Assembly (NCBI GenBank): GCA_947074105.1
Contig: CAMTON010000028.1
Coordinates: 1 to 37,925, forward strand
DNA: 37,925 nt
Origin: an uncultured Bacteroidales bacterium
Lineage (GTDB): Bacteria; Bacteroidota; Bacteroidia; Bacteroidales; JAUNSR01
Reading direction: 5' to 3'
The notes under the pieces are model-generated. The model worked only from the letters and a program-made list of their open reading frames with translations, searched no databases and was not told where the DNA came from. Shown here piece after piece: positions 8,066-17,359 of this stretch. Both the position numbers and the translations under genes were made by a program. Numbering within the stretch: position 1 is the first letter of the stretch; the number at the start of each line of letters is the position of its first letter.

Positions 8066-8965
8066 TCAGATCTTCATCTTCTGTCCGCTTTTCACCTTAT
8101 GCCGTGTATAGAGATATAAGAATGTCCCGAAAGGAACCGCTAAAAAAGTATGAAGTTTAAGAGGTGTCTCTTTAAGGAATGAATAATTCCTTATACGCAG
8201 ACTGCTTGACACATAATGGATACAGTTTCGCATCTTTTCTCTGAAAGATTTGCTTAACATCATATCATGTTTTCTGATAAAAGCAAAACCGTTAGGATTA
8301 TTCCAGTACTGTCGATACATATTCATACTGGAACCGTCTGTCTGATATTCAACCGTACAAACAGGTTCATTCAGTACAAGCATATTGTAATCCTGATCCA
8401 CATGACTGTATTTATAGGCAAGACTAACATATTTCTCACCATTAAATATCGGATATTCCGGATATTTGCAGATTACCTCTGTCCTGTATATAAGCTTCTT
8501 ATCTCCGCTCCCTCCTTTGCGGTAATAATCCCCCAGTGTAGTTTCTTTAAGATCTCTGTCAAAATCCTTACCGATAATCGTGCCATCTTCAATCTGATCA
8601 AGCGCAATCATACCGGCATATCTGTCATTACCTTTTTTTCTCCAGGTCTTTACTATCAGTTCTACTGCATTGTCAGGCATAAAATCATCAGAATCAATAC
8701 AGGTATTTAGCTCCGTATCTATATGTTTATATGCAGTATTATGAGCTCCGTGCATACCCTGATTCTGTTGATATATATATGTAATAGGAATCTTATTTTC
8801 CTTTTTCCATTTTTCTACAAGTTCTCCCGTATTATCTTTTGAACCGTCATCTATGATAAGCCAGCAGAAATCCTGCAAAGTCTGTCTGCAGAGGCTCTGA
8901 TAAGTCCGCTCTATGGTATGAGCTCTGTTATATGCCGGAGTAAATACTGTCAGTGTTTTTTTCAT
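8066..8965 (-). CDS. Glycosyltransferase family 2
   Basis: GT-A fold glycosyltransferase of 299 residues, starting LTVFTPAYNRAHTI. It has the first Asp motif IIDDGSKDNT (37-46), the QGMHGAHNTAY signature in place of the more common GxxxARN, and the metal-binding DSDDF (91-95). It closely resembles the GT2 at 18471-19382 in layout: FTPxYNR start, WLIIDDGS and a conserved mid-region predicting the same subfamily. A hydrophobic stretch near the C terminus (about 270-290) may anchor it to the membrane. It follows the polymerase gene by 30 bases in the operon. Donor unknown. Confidence 0.9.
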   Translation of the reverse strand: MKKTLTVFTPAYNRAHTIERTYQSLCRQTLQDFCWLIIDDGSKDNTGELVEKWKKENKIPITYIYQQNQGMHGAHNTAYKHIDTELNTCIDSDDFMPDNAVELIVKTWRKKGNDRYAGMIALDQIEDGTIIGKDFDRDLKETTLGDYYRKGGSGDKKLIYRTEVICKYPEYPIFNGEKYVSLAYKYSHVDQDYNMLVLNEPVCTVEYQTDGSSMNMYRQYWNNPNGFAFIRKHDMMLSKSFREKMRNCIHYVSSSLRIRNYSFLKETPLKLHTFLAVPFGTFLYLYTRHKVKSGQKMKI

Positions 8966-8996
8966 AAGATTTATCTTGTTTGGAATTTCTTTACAA

Positions 8997-10079
8997 TCAA
9001 TAAAATGTCCACATAAAGTATGTGAATGAAAAATGCAGCCAGAGGGTGTATGCTACCTTTTTATGCTGCTCCTTCCATAATGGGAAGGATATGAAAGGAT
9101 AAATAAGAACTATCGGATACAGGAACCATGAAAGATATGCGAACCTGTTTGAAAACGAAGCTCTTATTATAAGTATCCAGAAAGCATTCGCTATAATATA
9201 AGTATTTAGAAGTATCTCATATTTTTTATCTCTGAATCCCTTTTTTATAACAGTGTAATAACCTATAATTACGGGGACTGAACTATATAACAGAAAATCC
9301 CACCGGAATCCGGTTCGTGAGAAATCACTTGCAAACTCTGTTGATGTCAGATAACTGCTGAATCTCTCATCCTCGACAAGACCTGATCCTGCAAGAATAG
9401 ATTCCATGGCACCTCCTAACACAGAGGAAAGAGCAATTGCTATTACCCATCCTTTGAAATAGAGTTTTGTATAACAGAAATAATAGCTCAGAACAAATGA
9501 CATTAGCGGCAGCATCATAGATTTATGTATCATAATTGCCAGAACACAAAAACATGCACAGATGAGTTTTCTGTTCATAAAAGAAAAAGCAAGTATTGCA
9601 ATCGATGCAGCCAATCCGTTTCTCATACCATTATAGCAATATGCCCAGAAAGAGAATGCCGTTATATTAGCAAGAAAAGCTACTGTCGTATATCTGGGAA
9701 ACAGTCTGATACATGCTATCCAGGTAAACCCTATATAGAATATCGCCATAAGCAGAAAATATTCATTTACAGACATAAATCCGGAACAGAATTTCATAAT
9801 TGCATAAAAAAACCAGTCTCCGTCATGACTAAGCTCTCCTCCGTTTTGAAAATGATAATATCCTACTGCATAATTTGCACTGTCACCAAAAATTGGATGA
9901 AGAGGTCTTAGCCCGATGAAAAGAGTATATGCAATACATATAATCAGTGATATTATTTTATCACCGTCCTTAATCATCGAATTCTTAAACTGATAACTGT
10001 AGAATATCAAAAAGTATATCACACAGATTACCAGCAAAGTATTATTTATAATAGGTTGATATAGTAACCCTGAAATCAT
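8997..10079 (-). CDS. wzy: O-antigen/capsule polymerase, EpsG family (Wzy)
   Basis: Polytopic membrane protein of 360 residues with about ten hydrophobic helices spread over the whole length, a long periplasmic-type loop rich in Asp, Ser and Gly (about 225-260) and the EpsG-family pattern of aromatic-rich helices with NGMRNGLAASI (about 150-160) and an SNRFAYLSWF stretch near the C terminus. Wzy-type polymerases join lipid-linked repeat units at the periplasmic face. It is the only polymerase candidate in the window, matching the single flippase. It overlaps the upstream GT4 gene by 4 bases (stop/start overlap), so translation is probably coupled. Sequence divergence within this family is high. 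The call rests on topology and EpsG-like motifs. Confidence 0.82.
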   Translation of the reverse strand: MISGLLYQPIINNTLLVICVIYFLIFYSYQFKNSMIKDGDKIISLIICIAYTLFIGLRPLHPIFGDSANYAVGYYHFQNGGELSHDGDWFFYAIMKFCSGFMSVNEYFLLMAIFYIGFTWIACIRLFPRYTTVAFLANITAFSFWAYCYNGMRNGLAASIAILAFSFMNRKLICACFCVLAIMIHKSMMLPLMSFVLSYYFCYTKLYFKGWVIAIALSSVLGGAMESILAGSGLVEDERFSSYLTSTEFASDFSRTGFRWDFLLYSSVPVIIGYYTVIKKGFRDKKYEILLNTYIIANAFWILIIRASFSNRFAYLSWFLYPIVLIYPFISFPLWKEQHKKVAYTLWLHFSFTYFMWTFY

Positions 10080-11161
10080 ATCTTTTCCTCCCTTATCTTT
10101 TCAAACAGATCGAGCCATTGTCTTCCGATCTCTTCAATCTCAAACCTTTTGCAGTTTTCTCTTGCTGATCTGCCCATTTCATATCGTAGCGTATAGCTAT
10201 TCATCAACTGCTGTATTCTTTCTGCAAGGATATCTGTATCTCCTGCCGGCACAAGAAAACCATCTTCTTCATGATTTATTATATCTGATGGTCCGCAGGG
10301 ACAGTCAAAAGAAATACATGGCACTCCACAACTCATCGCTTCCGTCAGAACCATTCCGAACCCCTCATATCTTGAACTCATTACATAAATAGATGATTCG
10401 AGATATTTTTTTCGGATATCCGGCTCAGGCTTATGAACAAAGAAATTTTTCTGCAGATTATTTTTCTTTATTATCTCATCAACAATTCCTGATGCTTCGC
10501 TTTCTCCTCCGTAGATATGCATTTCCCAGTCCGGATAATTATTTTTTACCTTAACCCATGCTTCGGCAAGCATGTCAAAGCCTTTCTGATGTGTAATTTT
10601 TCCTGCTGCTATTACTTTTTTGTTCTTCAGATCCGATCTATCTTTTACCGGAAAAGACAGAGGATTTGAAATTATAGTGATATTCTTCAAAAAATTCCAT
10701 TCAGATCTGTTTCCCTCTGTAAGAAGCACGACACTGTCGAATCCGGATGTTCCCCATTTTATGATATTTCGCTTAATCAGTGAATCTTTTCCGTTAATTA
10801 TACGGGATACATGTCTTTCATATATCAGACCGAAATCTTTATGATTCCATAATCTTGAGAAAAGTATACCTTTCAATCCGTCGTCACATACTGATACAAT
10901 GTCAGGCCTGAACTCTTTAAGAACTTTTTTTATTTCTTTTACATATGATCTTATATAAGAAACCATTCCTGTTCCCGGATCAATATTATAACGTAATATC
11001 TTTTCGGAAAAAGAATAAAAAGGTGTTTTGTCCTGTTCATTTATCGAACATACGGCAACTTCTATCTCCGGCTGCCCGGCAAGCCACGAAGCTTTTACGG
11101 AAAGCACTCTCTCAAGACCTCCGACACCACATATACCATTTGTTATATATAAGATCCGCAT
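10076..11161 (-). CDS. Glycosyltransferase family 4 (CPCGPxDI subgroup)
   Basis: GT-B glycosyltransferase of 361 residues. It shows the N-terminal acceptor loop GICGVGGLERV (9-19), the donor-domain AAGKITHQKGFD (185-196), the EX7E pair Glu266...Glu274 in YEGFGMVLTEAM, and CPCGPSDIINHEEDG (about 287-301). The last block marks the same subgroup as the GT4 at 3781-4917, suggesting the two use related donors or arose by duplication. Its stop overlaps the polymerase start by 4 bases and it begins 11 bases after the hexapeptide acyltransferase, so all three are in one transcript. The exact sugar cannot be assigned. Confidence 0.92.
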   Translation of the reverse strand: MRILYITNGICGVGGLERVLSVKASWLAGQPEIEVAVCSINEQDKTPFYSFSEKILRYNIDPGTGMVSYIRSYVKEIKKVLKEFRPDIVSVCDDGLKGILFSRLWNHKDFGLIYERHVSRIINGKDSLIKRNIIKWGTSGFDSVVLLTEGNRSEWNFLKNITIISNPLSFPVKDRSDLKNKKVIAAGKITHQKGFDMLAEAWVKVKNNYPDWEMHIYGGESEASGIVDEIIKKNNLQKNFFVHKPEPDIRKKYLESSIYVMSSRYEGFGMVLTEAMSCGVPCISFDCPCGPSDIINHEEDGFLVPAGDTDILAERIQQLMNSYTLRYEMGRSARENCKRFEIEEIGRQWLDLFEKIREEKI

Positions 11162-11172
11162 ATTCCCTTATA

Positions 11173-11715
11173 TTAGTTTATTTCAATATTCTGTTTAAGT
11201 CTTACAACTGAGCCCGCAGGTATTTTTCCTTTTACCACACAGCCTGCTCCGATAACACATCTGTCTCCTATCTCGGTTCCCCGAAGTATCACCACATTTG
11301 AAGCTATCCAGCATCTGTCTCCTATTGATACAGAAGTTTTTTTCAGATCATGGCTTACACCTTCCTCTCTGTCATAGCAGTGGTCATTATCATAAATCTT
11401 TACGTCAGGACCAAAAAGACAGTCATCCCCGATACTTACTGATTCATGAGAACTGATCATACATCCCCTGTTGAAATATGTTCTTTTTCCGATACTGATA
11501 TTTCCTGATCCGGTAGATTCGATCACGCAACCCGGAGATACAGCTATGTTATGATCAAAATTTATCTTTCCGTTTTCCCTTATTATCACCGATGCAAACG
11601 GACTTATCCTCTGAATACGCGAAGCATTATAAGCCTTTCCGTAAACAAAGCGTCTGTAAAATCCTGTAATCATATTCCAGGTAATAAGAAATAAAAGATT
11701 TATTTTTCCGATCAT
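11173..11715 (-). CDS. Left-handed beta-helix (hexapeptide) O-acyltransferase
   Basis: Predicted cytoplasmic acetyl-CoA-dependent acyltransferase acting on a sugar nucleotide or lipid-linked sugar. The 180 residues hold imperfect hexapeptide repeats from about 40 to 165 (for example ISIGKRTYFNRGCMIS, VSIGDDCLFGPDVKI, IGDRCVIGAGCVV) and the likely catalytic His112 in DNDHCYD, as in the maltose/galactoside acetyltransferase (WcaF-like) group. The usual C-terminal GNPAK is replaced by AGSVVRLKQN. It lacks the N-terminal Rossmann-like domain of PglD, so it is not an obvious N-acetyltransferase for the 4-amino sugar. Flanked by GT4 genes with gaps of 3 and 11 bases. Confidence 0.88.
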   Translation of the reverse strand: MIGKINLLFLITWNMITGFYRRFVYGKAYNASRIQRISPFASVIIRENGKINFDHNIAVSPGCVIESTGSGNISIGKRTYFNRGCMISSHESVSIGDDCLFGPDVKIYDNDHCYDREEGVSHDLKKTSVSIGDRCWIASNVVILRGTEIGDRCVIGAGCVVKGKIPAGSVVRLKQNIEIN

Positions 11716-11718
11716 ATA

Positions 11719-12921
11719 TTAAATCAACTGTTTTAATTTTTCTATTTCAAACTCATTTGAATATTCCGTATTATCTATATGAGTTCTTATCTTTTCCCTT
11801 TTTTCAATATCATTTATAAAGTCACCCAGTTCCGTAGCACCCTGTTTTTCCTCATTCGTGACTATAATTCCGTCTTTTCCTTCTTCAAAATGAGATTTTG
11901 CCGTAGGGAAGTTTGTTAATACTACAGGCTTACCCAATATCAGTGCTTCGCGTACCGTTACTGCTTTTCCTTCATATCGTGACGGCTGGACATATATGTC
12001 ACAGGCTTTAAGAAAAGGATACGGATTATCATGCTTTCCAAGCAATATGAACTCTTCGGACATACCTAATTCTCTTATTAAATTTCTTATCATATTTTCA
12101 TCACTTCCGTAACCCACTATATACCATTTGAATTTTACATTCATCTCTTTAAGATAAAATGCAATCTTTACGGCTCTGTCGATACCTTTCGGATATGAAA
12201 ACCGGGCAATGGTACATAATCTTGTTATATCAGCGTCTGTTTCAATCTGAGCCGGTTTAAACAGAGAAGCCTGTTGTTTTATCGTTACTGATGACAGAAT
12301 ATTTTCAATCGGAAAAAGATGTTTCTTTAGTGACGGAAAGCATTTACAGAAACCTTCACTTACACTTTCGCTTATAGTTATTATATTGTCATACGCACTC
12401 CATACAGGAAGTTCCTCTTTTACATTGATTCCGATTGAAGAATAATCAGTATGTATCCATGCAATTTTCTTTTTTGCCTTAACCTTCTTAAGAACAACTC
12501 TGTGAGGAATCAGATAACTGATAGCCAGATCATATTCTTTCTCAGAACTGATATCCGGCAGAAAAGGGAGCGTGGAAGCAAACATATAATCAAATATAGA
12601 GCAGTCGTCTTTCCCTTCCATATCATTAGTCTTATTGAACAACTTCCATCTGATTCTACCCCAAACCTTAGCAAATGCTATATCTATGAAACCTGACCTG
12701 ATATTATCCTTAATATGACTTAATAATGCTTTATAACGTTTAGACTCGGGCAGAAGATTTACATTTTCAGGTAATAATGAAAAAAATTCTCCAGTATGTT
12801 TATAAACAAACAGGTCGACATTATATTTTGTATAATCTATAGCATTCAGAAAGCCGATAAGACTTCTCTCGGCTCCTCCTATTTCAAGATACTGAATTGA
12901 GATAAATATGTTTTTCTTCAT
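11719..12921 (-). CDS. Glycosyltransferase family 4
   Basis: Retaining GT-B enzyme of 400 residues. It has the N-terminal YLEIGGAERSL acceptor loop (11-21), an acidic mid-section, KIAWIHTDYSS (152-162), the donor-domain IARFSYPKGIDRA (238-250) and the EX7E pair Glu317...Glu325 in YEGKAVTVREALILGKPVV. The AWIHTD motif is shared with the GT4s at 17356-18474 (AWLHTE) and 19379-20533 (AWVHID), placing all three in one subgroup. Its start overlaps the stop of the flippase gene by 4 bases, coupling its translation to that of Wzx. Donor unknown. Confidence 0.92.
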   Translation of the reverse strand: MKKNIFISIQYLEIGGAERSLIGFLNAIDYTKYNVDLFVYKHTGEFFSLLPENVNLLPESKRYKALLSHIKDNIRSGFIDIAFAKVWGRIRWKLFNKTNDMEGKDDCSIFDYMFASTLPFLPDISSEKEYDLAISYLIPHRVVLKKVKAKKKIAWIHTDYSSIGINVKEELPVWSAYDNIITISESVSEGFCKCFPSLKKHLFPIENILSSVTIKQQASLFKPAQIETDADITRLCTIARFSYPKGIDRAVKIAFYLKEMNVKFKWYIVGYGSDENMIRNLIRELGMSEEFILLGKHDNPYPFLKACDIYVQPSRYEGKAVTVREALILGKPVVLTNFPTAKSHFEEGKDGIIVTNEEKQGATELGDFINDIEKREKIRTHIDNTEYSNEFEIEKLKQLI

Positions 12922-14513
12922 TTCTTAATTCTTTTGTAATTATATATCATAATACCGCTTTCTTTCAGTTTTACACTAAGAACATCTATTCCCGACATTA
13001 ATTTTCCTTTTATAAGTATTACATACTGAAGTAACAATACGAACTCTTCATTTTTCCTGAACACAAGATAATATAGAGGGATTGTTATACCTGTTATTAT
13101 TATCCATCTTGTAAGGATGGACAGGATACTTGTTCCTAAAGCGATGTAATCAAGTATCAGATAACAGATACTGAGATTAATCGCAGCTGTCAATGTAAAT
13201 ATTATATATTGTCTGAAATATTTCCATAATGGTAATTGGAAAGTATATTTATATACAAGACGCGGAAACTGCCAGAATCCGATTGCCAGTACACTTATTG
13301 TACTTCCGAGAAATACTCCTGTTATCCCAAGAGGTTTGACAAGAATAAGTGAGAATATAAGGTTTATTACTCCCTGAAGCAGAGGCGAATAACGGTCTTG
13401 TGTAAAAATCCCTGATTTAATCTTGAATATACTTGCTGAATGACGCATACCCAGTATATAGAAATTAAGAAGTACAACAGCAAGAACGTACCACGGAAGT
13501 ATATATTCCTGGCCAAGCCACCATGTTATAAAAGGGTTAAGTGTAAATCCAAGCATTATTACGGCCCATGATATCAATATGAAATTGATAAAGAATAAGG
13601 ATTTAAAAACTCCGTAACTCTTTTCTTTATCCGATATTGCAATCATATTCGCAATACTCGAAGAGAAACCATTCATTATCTGATTTATAAATGAACTTAT
13701 CATTCCTGTAATCAATGAATAATTAGAATATAACCCGACCATTGAAATGCTGACAAATGATGATATTATTATATTGTCTGTACTGTGATAAAAATAACCT
13801 CCCAGGCTCTGCAGAAAAATGGCCTTTACATTAGTCGTTATGTTTTTCTTTATTTCAGGCGATACTGCATATTTTTTCTTTGTACATATATACGGATACA
13901 GTTTATTGACTTTTCGGATTATGCCGAGAGCCAGTGTCAATCCGAATACAGACTCTACTACCAGATAAAGAATATAATTCTCGGTATATACAAGAATCAG
14001 TATCTTAGTCAGATTCAGACCTATCTGATATATATAATTCATCAGAGTCAGTTTATATTCTTTCTGGTCCGCATTAATGATTGACCAACGCGATGCCGAA
14101 AAATACTGTACAAGTGAATTAAAAACAAAAATGAAAAATACAATTGATACATATGAAAGGTCTCCGTCATTCTTTATAAAGTTTCCGAGAAAAGGATAAA
14201 TACATAAGGATATCAGAAATATTCCAAGTGTGACATATGCATATATTTTTCTGTATAACTGAAATAAAGCAATAATTGTGGGTTTATCCCTGACAGCAAG
14301 AGGTTTGTATAAATTATACATAATACTTGCTCCGAAACCTCCCTCTATCAGTGTCACCATACCAAGTATATTTGACAATAGTCCGTTAAGGCCAAGATAC
14401 TGTACTCCAATCGTATCAACGAAATACTTTCGGGTCATAAATCCAAGCACAGACATTATCAAAGTAAGGCTGAGTGTTGATGCTATATTTTTAACACTGT
14501 TTACGGTTCGCAT
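12918..14513 (-). CDS. wzx: Polysaccharide repeat-unit flippase (Wzx, PST/MATE-like)
   Basis: Membrane transporter of 531 residues with 12 to 14 predicted helices, expected to flip undecaprenyl-linked repeat units to the periplasm. The N terminus has the family arrangement TLIMSVLGFMTRKYFVDTIG...YLGLNGLLSNIL (about 16-51) and GFGASIMYNLYKPL (about 59-72), as in Wzx proteins of Bacteroidota and Firmicutes capsule loci. The C terminus is a basic cytoplasmic tail. It is the only flippase in the window. It is preceded by a 97-base gap containing an inverted repeat and overlaps the next GT4 gene by 4 bases. Confidence 0.92.
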   Translation of the reverse strand: MRTVNSVKNIASTLSLTLIMSVLGFMTRKYFVDTIGVQYLGLNGLLSNILGMVTLIEGGFGASIMYNLYKPLAVRDKPTIIALFQLYRKIYAYVTLGIFLISLCIYPFLGNFIKNDGDLSYVSIVFFIFVFNSLVQYFSASRWSIINADQKEYKLTLMNYIYQIGLNLTKILILVYTENYILYLVVESVFGLTLALGIIRKVNKLYPYICTKKKYAVSPEIKKNITTNVKAIFLQSLGGYFYHSTDNIIISSFVSISMVGLYSNYSLITGMISSFINQIMNGFSSSIANMIAISDKEKSYGVFKSLFFINFILISWAVIMLGFTLNPFITWWLGQEYILPWYVLAVVLLNFYILGMRHSASIFKIKSGIFTQDRYSPLLQGVINLIFSLILVKPLGITGVFLGSTISVLAIGFWQFPRLVYKYTFQLPLWKYFRQYIIFTLTAAINLSICYLILDYIALGTSILSILTRWIIITGITIPLYYLVFRKNEEFVLLLQYVILIKGKLMSGIDVLSVKLKESGIMIYNYKRIKK

Positions 14514-14532
14514 TTTTCTTTATATATTTTCT

Positions 14533-14560
14533 TCAGAAAACAGGTTTTAATGTTTTCTGA
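14533..14560. repeat. Inverted repeat within the operon, just upstream of wzx
   Basis: A perfect 9-base inverted repeat: TCAGAAAAC (14533-14541), a 10-base spacer, and GTTTTCTGA (14552-14560). It lies in the 97-base gap between the pyruvyl transferase gene and wzx and ends about 20 bases before the wzx start. No T run follows on the minus strand, so it does not look like a full terminator. It could be an RNA-stabilising or attenuating hairpin. Confidence 0.5.
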
Positions 14561-14610
14561 TTTATTTTCCTCTTTTTTCAATTTAGTTTTCCGGCATTTT
14601 TCGTAAAAAA

Positions 14611-15783
14611 TCATGCATTGCATAATTCAGTGAGTTTTTGTCCCGCTTCAAACGCTCTCCTCTTATATTCGGGCATTATTTCTTTTAAATGATTACGTAT
14701 TTCTGTTTCACTATTAAGGATATATGAAAATGAATCTACAAGACTGTCTTCATTTTTTAAATCCTGCACAGGAATAACCAGTCTCTTCCATTCTCCGAAA
14801 AGATCAGTTGCAATCCCTTTTGCCTTTATTGAATATCCGACAACAAGAGTCGGAATACATTCCGAATATGCTGCTATTGAAGCATGTGTTCTTGCTGTAA
14901 TAATAAAACGACATTGAGCGATGACGTCTTTTATCTTTTCCGCTCCGTAACCGGGAATCATTACAATGCGATCATTTCCTTTAAAATTCTCATATAATTT
15001 TTCCAGGGGAATCCTGTCATCATTATGATCCCATATCACATGCGGAATAAGAGCAACACTCATTGTTGTGTTTTCCAGTATATGATTAATAAGTCTTATA
15101 TAACATTTCAAAGTCAGCCCCGATTGCTTTTCATATGATAAGATCATCGGACTTACATTTATCCCTACTGTGTTATTTTTCTGAAACCCTGAAGGTAGTT
15201 CAGCCTTTTCACGTGATAGGACAAAAGCAGGATCAGGATAAAGAATTACATTTTTCAGATTCTTATTCTTCAGAGCTTCATAGGTAAGAGATTCTCTTGT
15301 GAATATGTAGTCAAAACCATATAAATCATCAAGCATTTCCCTGTCGATTGCTTCCGGATTTATGGAACATCCCCATAATATATTTTTCGTTTTGGTTCTT
15401 CTTACTTCCCGGTTAATAAGATACAGGTGTTTTGGAACGTCATAACAATAATTATCTCCTCCGATAGACAATACTGCTTTTGCTGTTTTTGAACTATCCG
15501 GAACAGGAGAAAAATGAAGTTTATCAATAGCTTCTCGGTCTATTTTAAGCTTATGTTTTATCACTGAAGTTAAGAAGCCTTTCATCTTATAAGAAACCTC
15601 TCTGTTTATCGGAGATACCTTACACAAACTGTCAAGACCGGCTTCACAATCTTCATAAGTTCTTGTTGAGAACAATTCGAATGTATAATCATTCAGAATC
15701 TTAGCTGTTGAACGCACTATCGCTTCACAGCCTCTGTTTCCGCTTCCACCGTGTGGATATAATAAAATCTTATTCTCTTTCAT
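14611..15783 (-). CDS. Polysaccharide pyruvyl transferase family protein
   Basis: Member of the CsaB/WcaK/AmsJ family, which transfers pyruvate from phosphoenolpyruvate to form a ketal on a sugar of the repeat unit and so adds a negative charge. The 390 residues carry the N-terminal HGGSGNRGCEAIV (11-23), the glycine-rich SIGGDNYCYD (106-115), TRESLTYEAL (162-171), the substrate-binding RTH (298-300) in ITARTHASIAAY, and GYSIKAKGIATDLFG (316-330), all standard family positions. It lies 5 bases after the GT2 at 15789-16784 and 97 bases before wzx. Some family members are not proven pyruvyl transferases, so the activity is likely rather than certain. Confidence 0.9.
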   Translation of the reverse strand: MKENKILLYPHGGSGNRGCEAIVRSTAKILNDYTFELFSTRTYEDCEAGLDSLCKVSPINREVSYKMKGFLTSVIKHKLKIDREAIDKLHFSPVPDSSKTAKAVLSIGGDNYCYDVPKHLYLINREVRRTKTKNILWGCSINPEAIDREMLDDLYGFDYIFTRESLTYEALKNKNLKNVILYPDPAFVLSREKAELPSGFQKNNTVGINVSPMILSYEKQSGLTLKCYIRLINHILENTTMSVALIPHVIWDHNDDRIPLEKLYENFKGNDRIVMIPGYGAEKIKDVIAQCRFIITARTHASIAAYSECIPTLVVGYSIKAKGIATDLFGEWKRLVIPVQDLKNEDSLVDSFSYILNSETEIRNHLKEIMPEYKRRAFEAGQKLTELCNA

Positions 15784-15788
15784 TTGTA

Positions 15789-16784
15789 TCAGATATTTTT
15801 AATTTCCATCATAAACCATAAAAAAACCGGATAAGGCTTTATTATGGATTTTTTAAGCCAACCCGCTACAGGATAGCTATGTATATCATTATCTTTAAGA
15901 CGAAGATCCTTACATCCCAATATTTTTTTCAGATGCCTAAATCTTTCATATACATTAAGTTCCTTCTTCAAATCAGAATAATTTGAGATATTGTCACATG
16001 CACACCAGAATAATCTCTCATTAAGATAAACATGCATCTCTTTAAGCATTTCTTTCTTAAAAAACAGATTCTTGATATTTTTCCATTGCAGATATTCATT
16101 CTCAAATGCATTTTTTCTGAATTTCAGAGAAAGAGAACCTATTGTTTCTCTGTAATGATATGAAGCAAACGGTAATACTTTTATTTTCTCAGTATATTGA
16201 AAATAATCAAGGTTATACAGCAGATCCTCTCCATATGAAATTCCTTTCTGAAATCTTATATTATGTTTCATTATAATTTCTCTCTTATAAAGTTTCATAC
16301 ATGGACCGAAAAGAAGATGCATATTGCAAAGCTTCTCTATTTTCCCTGCAAATCTCTTATCAAAGAAAAGCTGATCTTCATCCGGAAGATATTTAACTGT
16401 TTCCGAATCATTTTCTCTGCAGAATCCGCTTACCATAAGATCATATTCTCCTGAATATTCCATAAATGTCTGAAGATAGTTTTCATCAATCCAGTCGTCA
16501 CTGTCGATAAAACAGATATATTCAGATACAGCATTTTCAATTCCTGTATTTCTTGCACTTGATACACCACCGTTTGGTTTATGTATTGTTATAAACCGTG
16601 AATCTTCAGAACTCCATCTGTCACATAATATCTCACTTCCGTCATCTGAGCCGTCATCAACAACAATAACTTCAAAATTGCGGAATGTCTGATTCTTAAG
16701 TGATTCAAACAGAGTCTCAAGGTATAAGACACTCTGATAAACCGGTATAATGACACTTATCTCCGGGTTCTTTTTTTCTTTCAT
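15789..16784 (-). CDS. Glycosyltransferase family 2
   Basis: GT-A glycosyltransferase of 331 residues. It has PEISVIIPVYQS at the start, the nucleotide-binding VVDDGSDDGS (41-50), the GVSSARNTGIENA acceptor-loop signature (73-85), the metal-binding DSDDW (94-98) and GISYGEDLLYNLDYF, which supplies the usual catalytic acid/base Asp of this subfamily. The C-terminal portion is the variable acceptor domain and ends with a hydrophobic helix near 317-328. It lies 14 bases from the upstream hexapeptide acyltransferase and 5 from the pyruvyl transferase. Specificity unknown. Confidence 0.92.
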   Translation of the reverse strand: MKEKKNPEISVIIPVYQSVLYLETLFESLKNQTFRNFEVIVVDDGSDDGSEILCDRWSSEDSRFITIHKPNGGVSSARNTGIENAVSEYICFIDSDDWIDENYLQTFMEYSGEYDLMVSGFCRENDSETVKYLPDEDQLFFDKRFAGKIEKLCNMHLLFGPCMKLYKREIIMKHNIRFQKGISYGEDLLYNLDYFQYTEKIKVLPFASYHYRETIGSLSLKFRKNAFENEYLQWKNIKNLFFKKEMLKEMHVYLNERLFWCACDNISNYSDLKKELNVYERFRHLKKILGCKDLRLKDNDIHSYPVAGWLKKSIIKPYPVFLWFMMEIKNI

Positions 16785-16798
16785 AGTGATAAGAATAT

Positions 16799-17359
16799 TT
16801 AACGTACAAAACCGACAGAATCATCAAGCGCTTCCTGCATCTCTTTACGTTTATCTTCTGTAATCTGAGAAATCGTATAATCGTAATCATAACTTGGAGA
16901 TTTCTCAAACTGATTTTTTCGTTTTAAATGATATTTATCATAATCTCCTATTATCCTTGCAGGATTTCCTGCTACAACGACTCCTTCAGGAACGGATTTT
17001 GTTATTACTGAACCTGATCCTATAATTACATTATTTCCAATTGTTACATTTGGCAGGATTATGGTTCCGGCTCCTATAAATACATCATTACCGATTTTTA
17101 CTTTACCGATAAGAGTATAATCAAGATTTCTTTTCGTACTCGCATCATGCGCAAGAATATGTACTCTGGGAGCAATAGTCACTCTGTCGCCTATCTCTAT
17201 CAGCCAGCAATGTCCAGGATCCAGAATACACTCTCCCATTATATGACAGTCCTTACCAAGCTTCATTCCGTTTTTCAGAGCCATTTCCAGAGGTGATATA
17301 TCAACTCCCAGAACCTGTCTTCGAATCCATATTATTATAAACCTTAATATTCTTTTCAT
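16799..17359 (-). CDS. Hexapeptide acyltransferase, serine acetyltransferase-like
   Basis: Cytoplasmic left-handed beta-helix acyltransferase of 186 residues, predicted to acetylate a sugar precursor. Hexapeptide repeats run from about 35 to 130 (IEIGDRVTIAPRVHIL, VKIGNDVFIGAGTIIL, VTIGNNVIIGSGSVIT), with the likely catalytic His71 in LAHDAST and the closing VVVAGNPARII (127-137). A polar C-terminal tail of about 50 residues follows. No PglD-like N-terminal domain is present. The gene overlaps the stop of the upstream GT4 by 4 bases, so the two are translationally coupled. Whether it makes O- or N-acetyl groups cannot be told. Confidence 0.9.
   Translation of the reverse strand: MKRILRFIIIWIRRQVLGVDISPLEMALKNGMKLGKDCHIMGECILDPGHCWLIEIGDRVTIAPRVHILAHDASTKRNLDYTLIGKVKIGNDVFIGAGTIILPNVTIGNNVIIGSGSVITKSVPEGVVVAGNPARIIGDYDKYHLKRKNQFEKSPSYDYDYTISQITEDKRKEMQEALDDSVGFVR

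Noticed and set aside
8267-8710. Plus-strand frame of 147 codons opposite a GT2 gene
   Set aside because: Lies entirely antisense to the conserved GT2 coding frame, and the composition (Ile, His, Cys rich) is that of a shadow frame.
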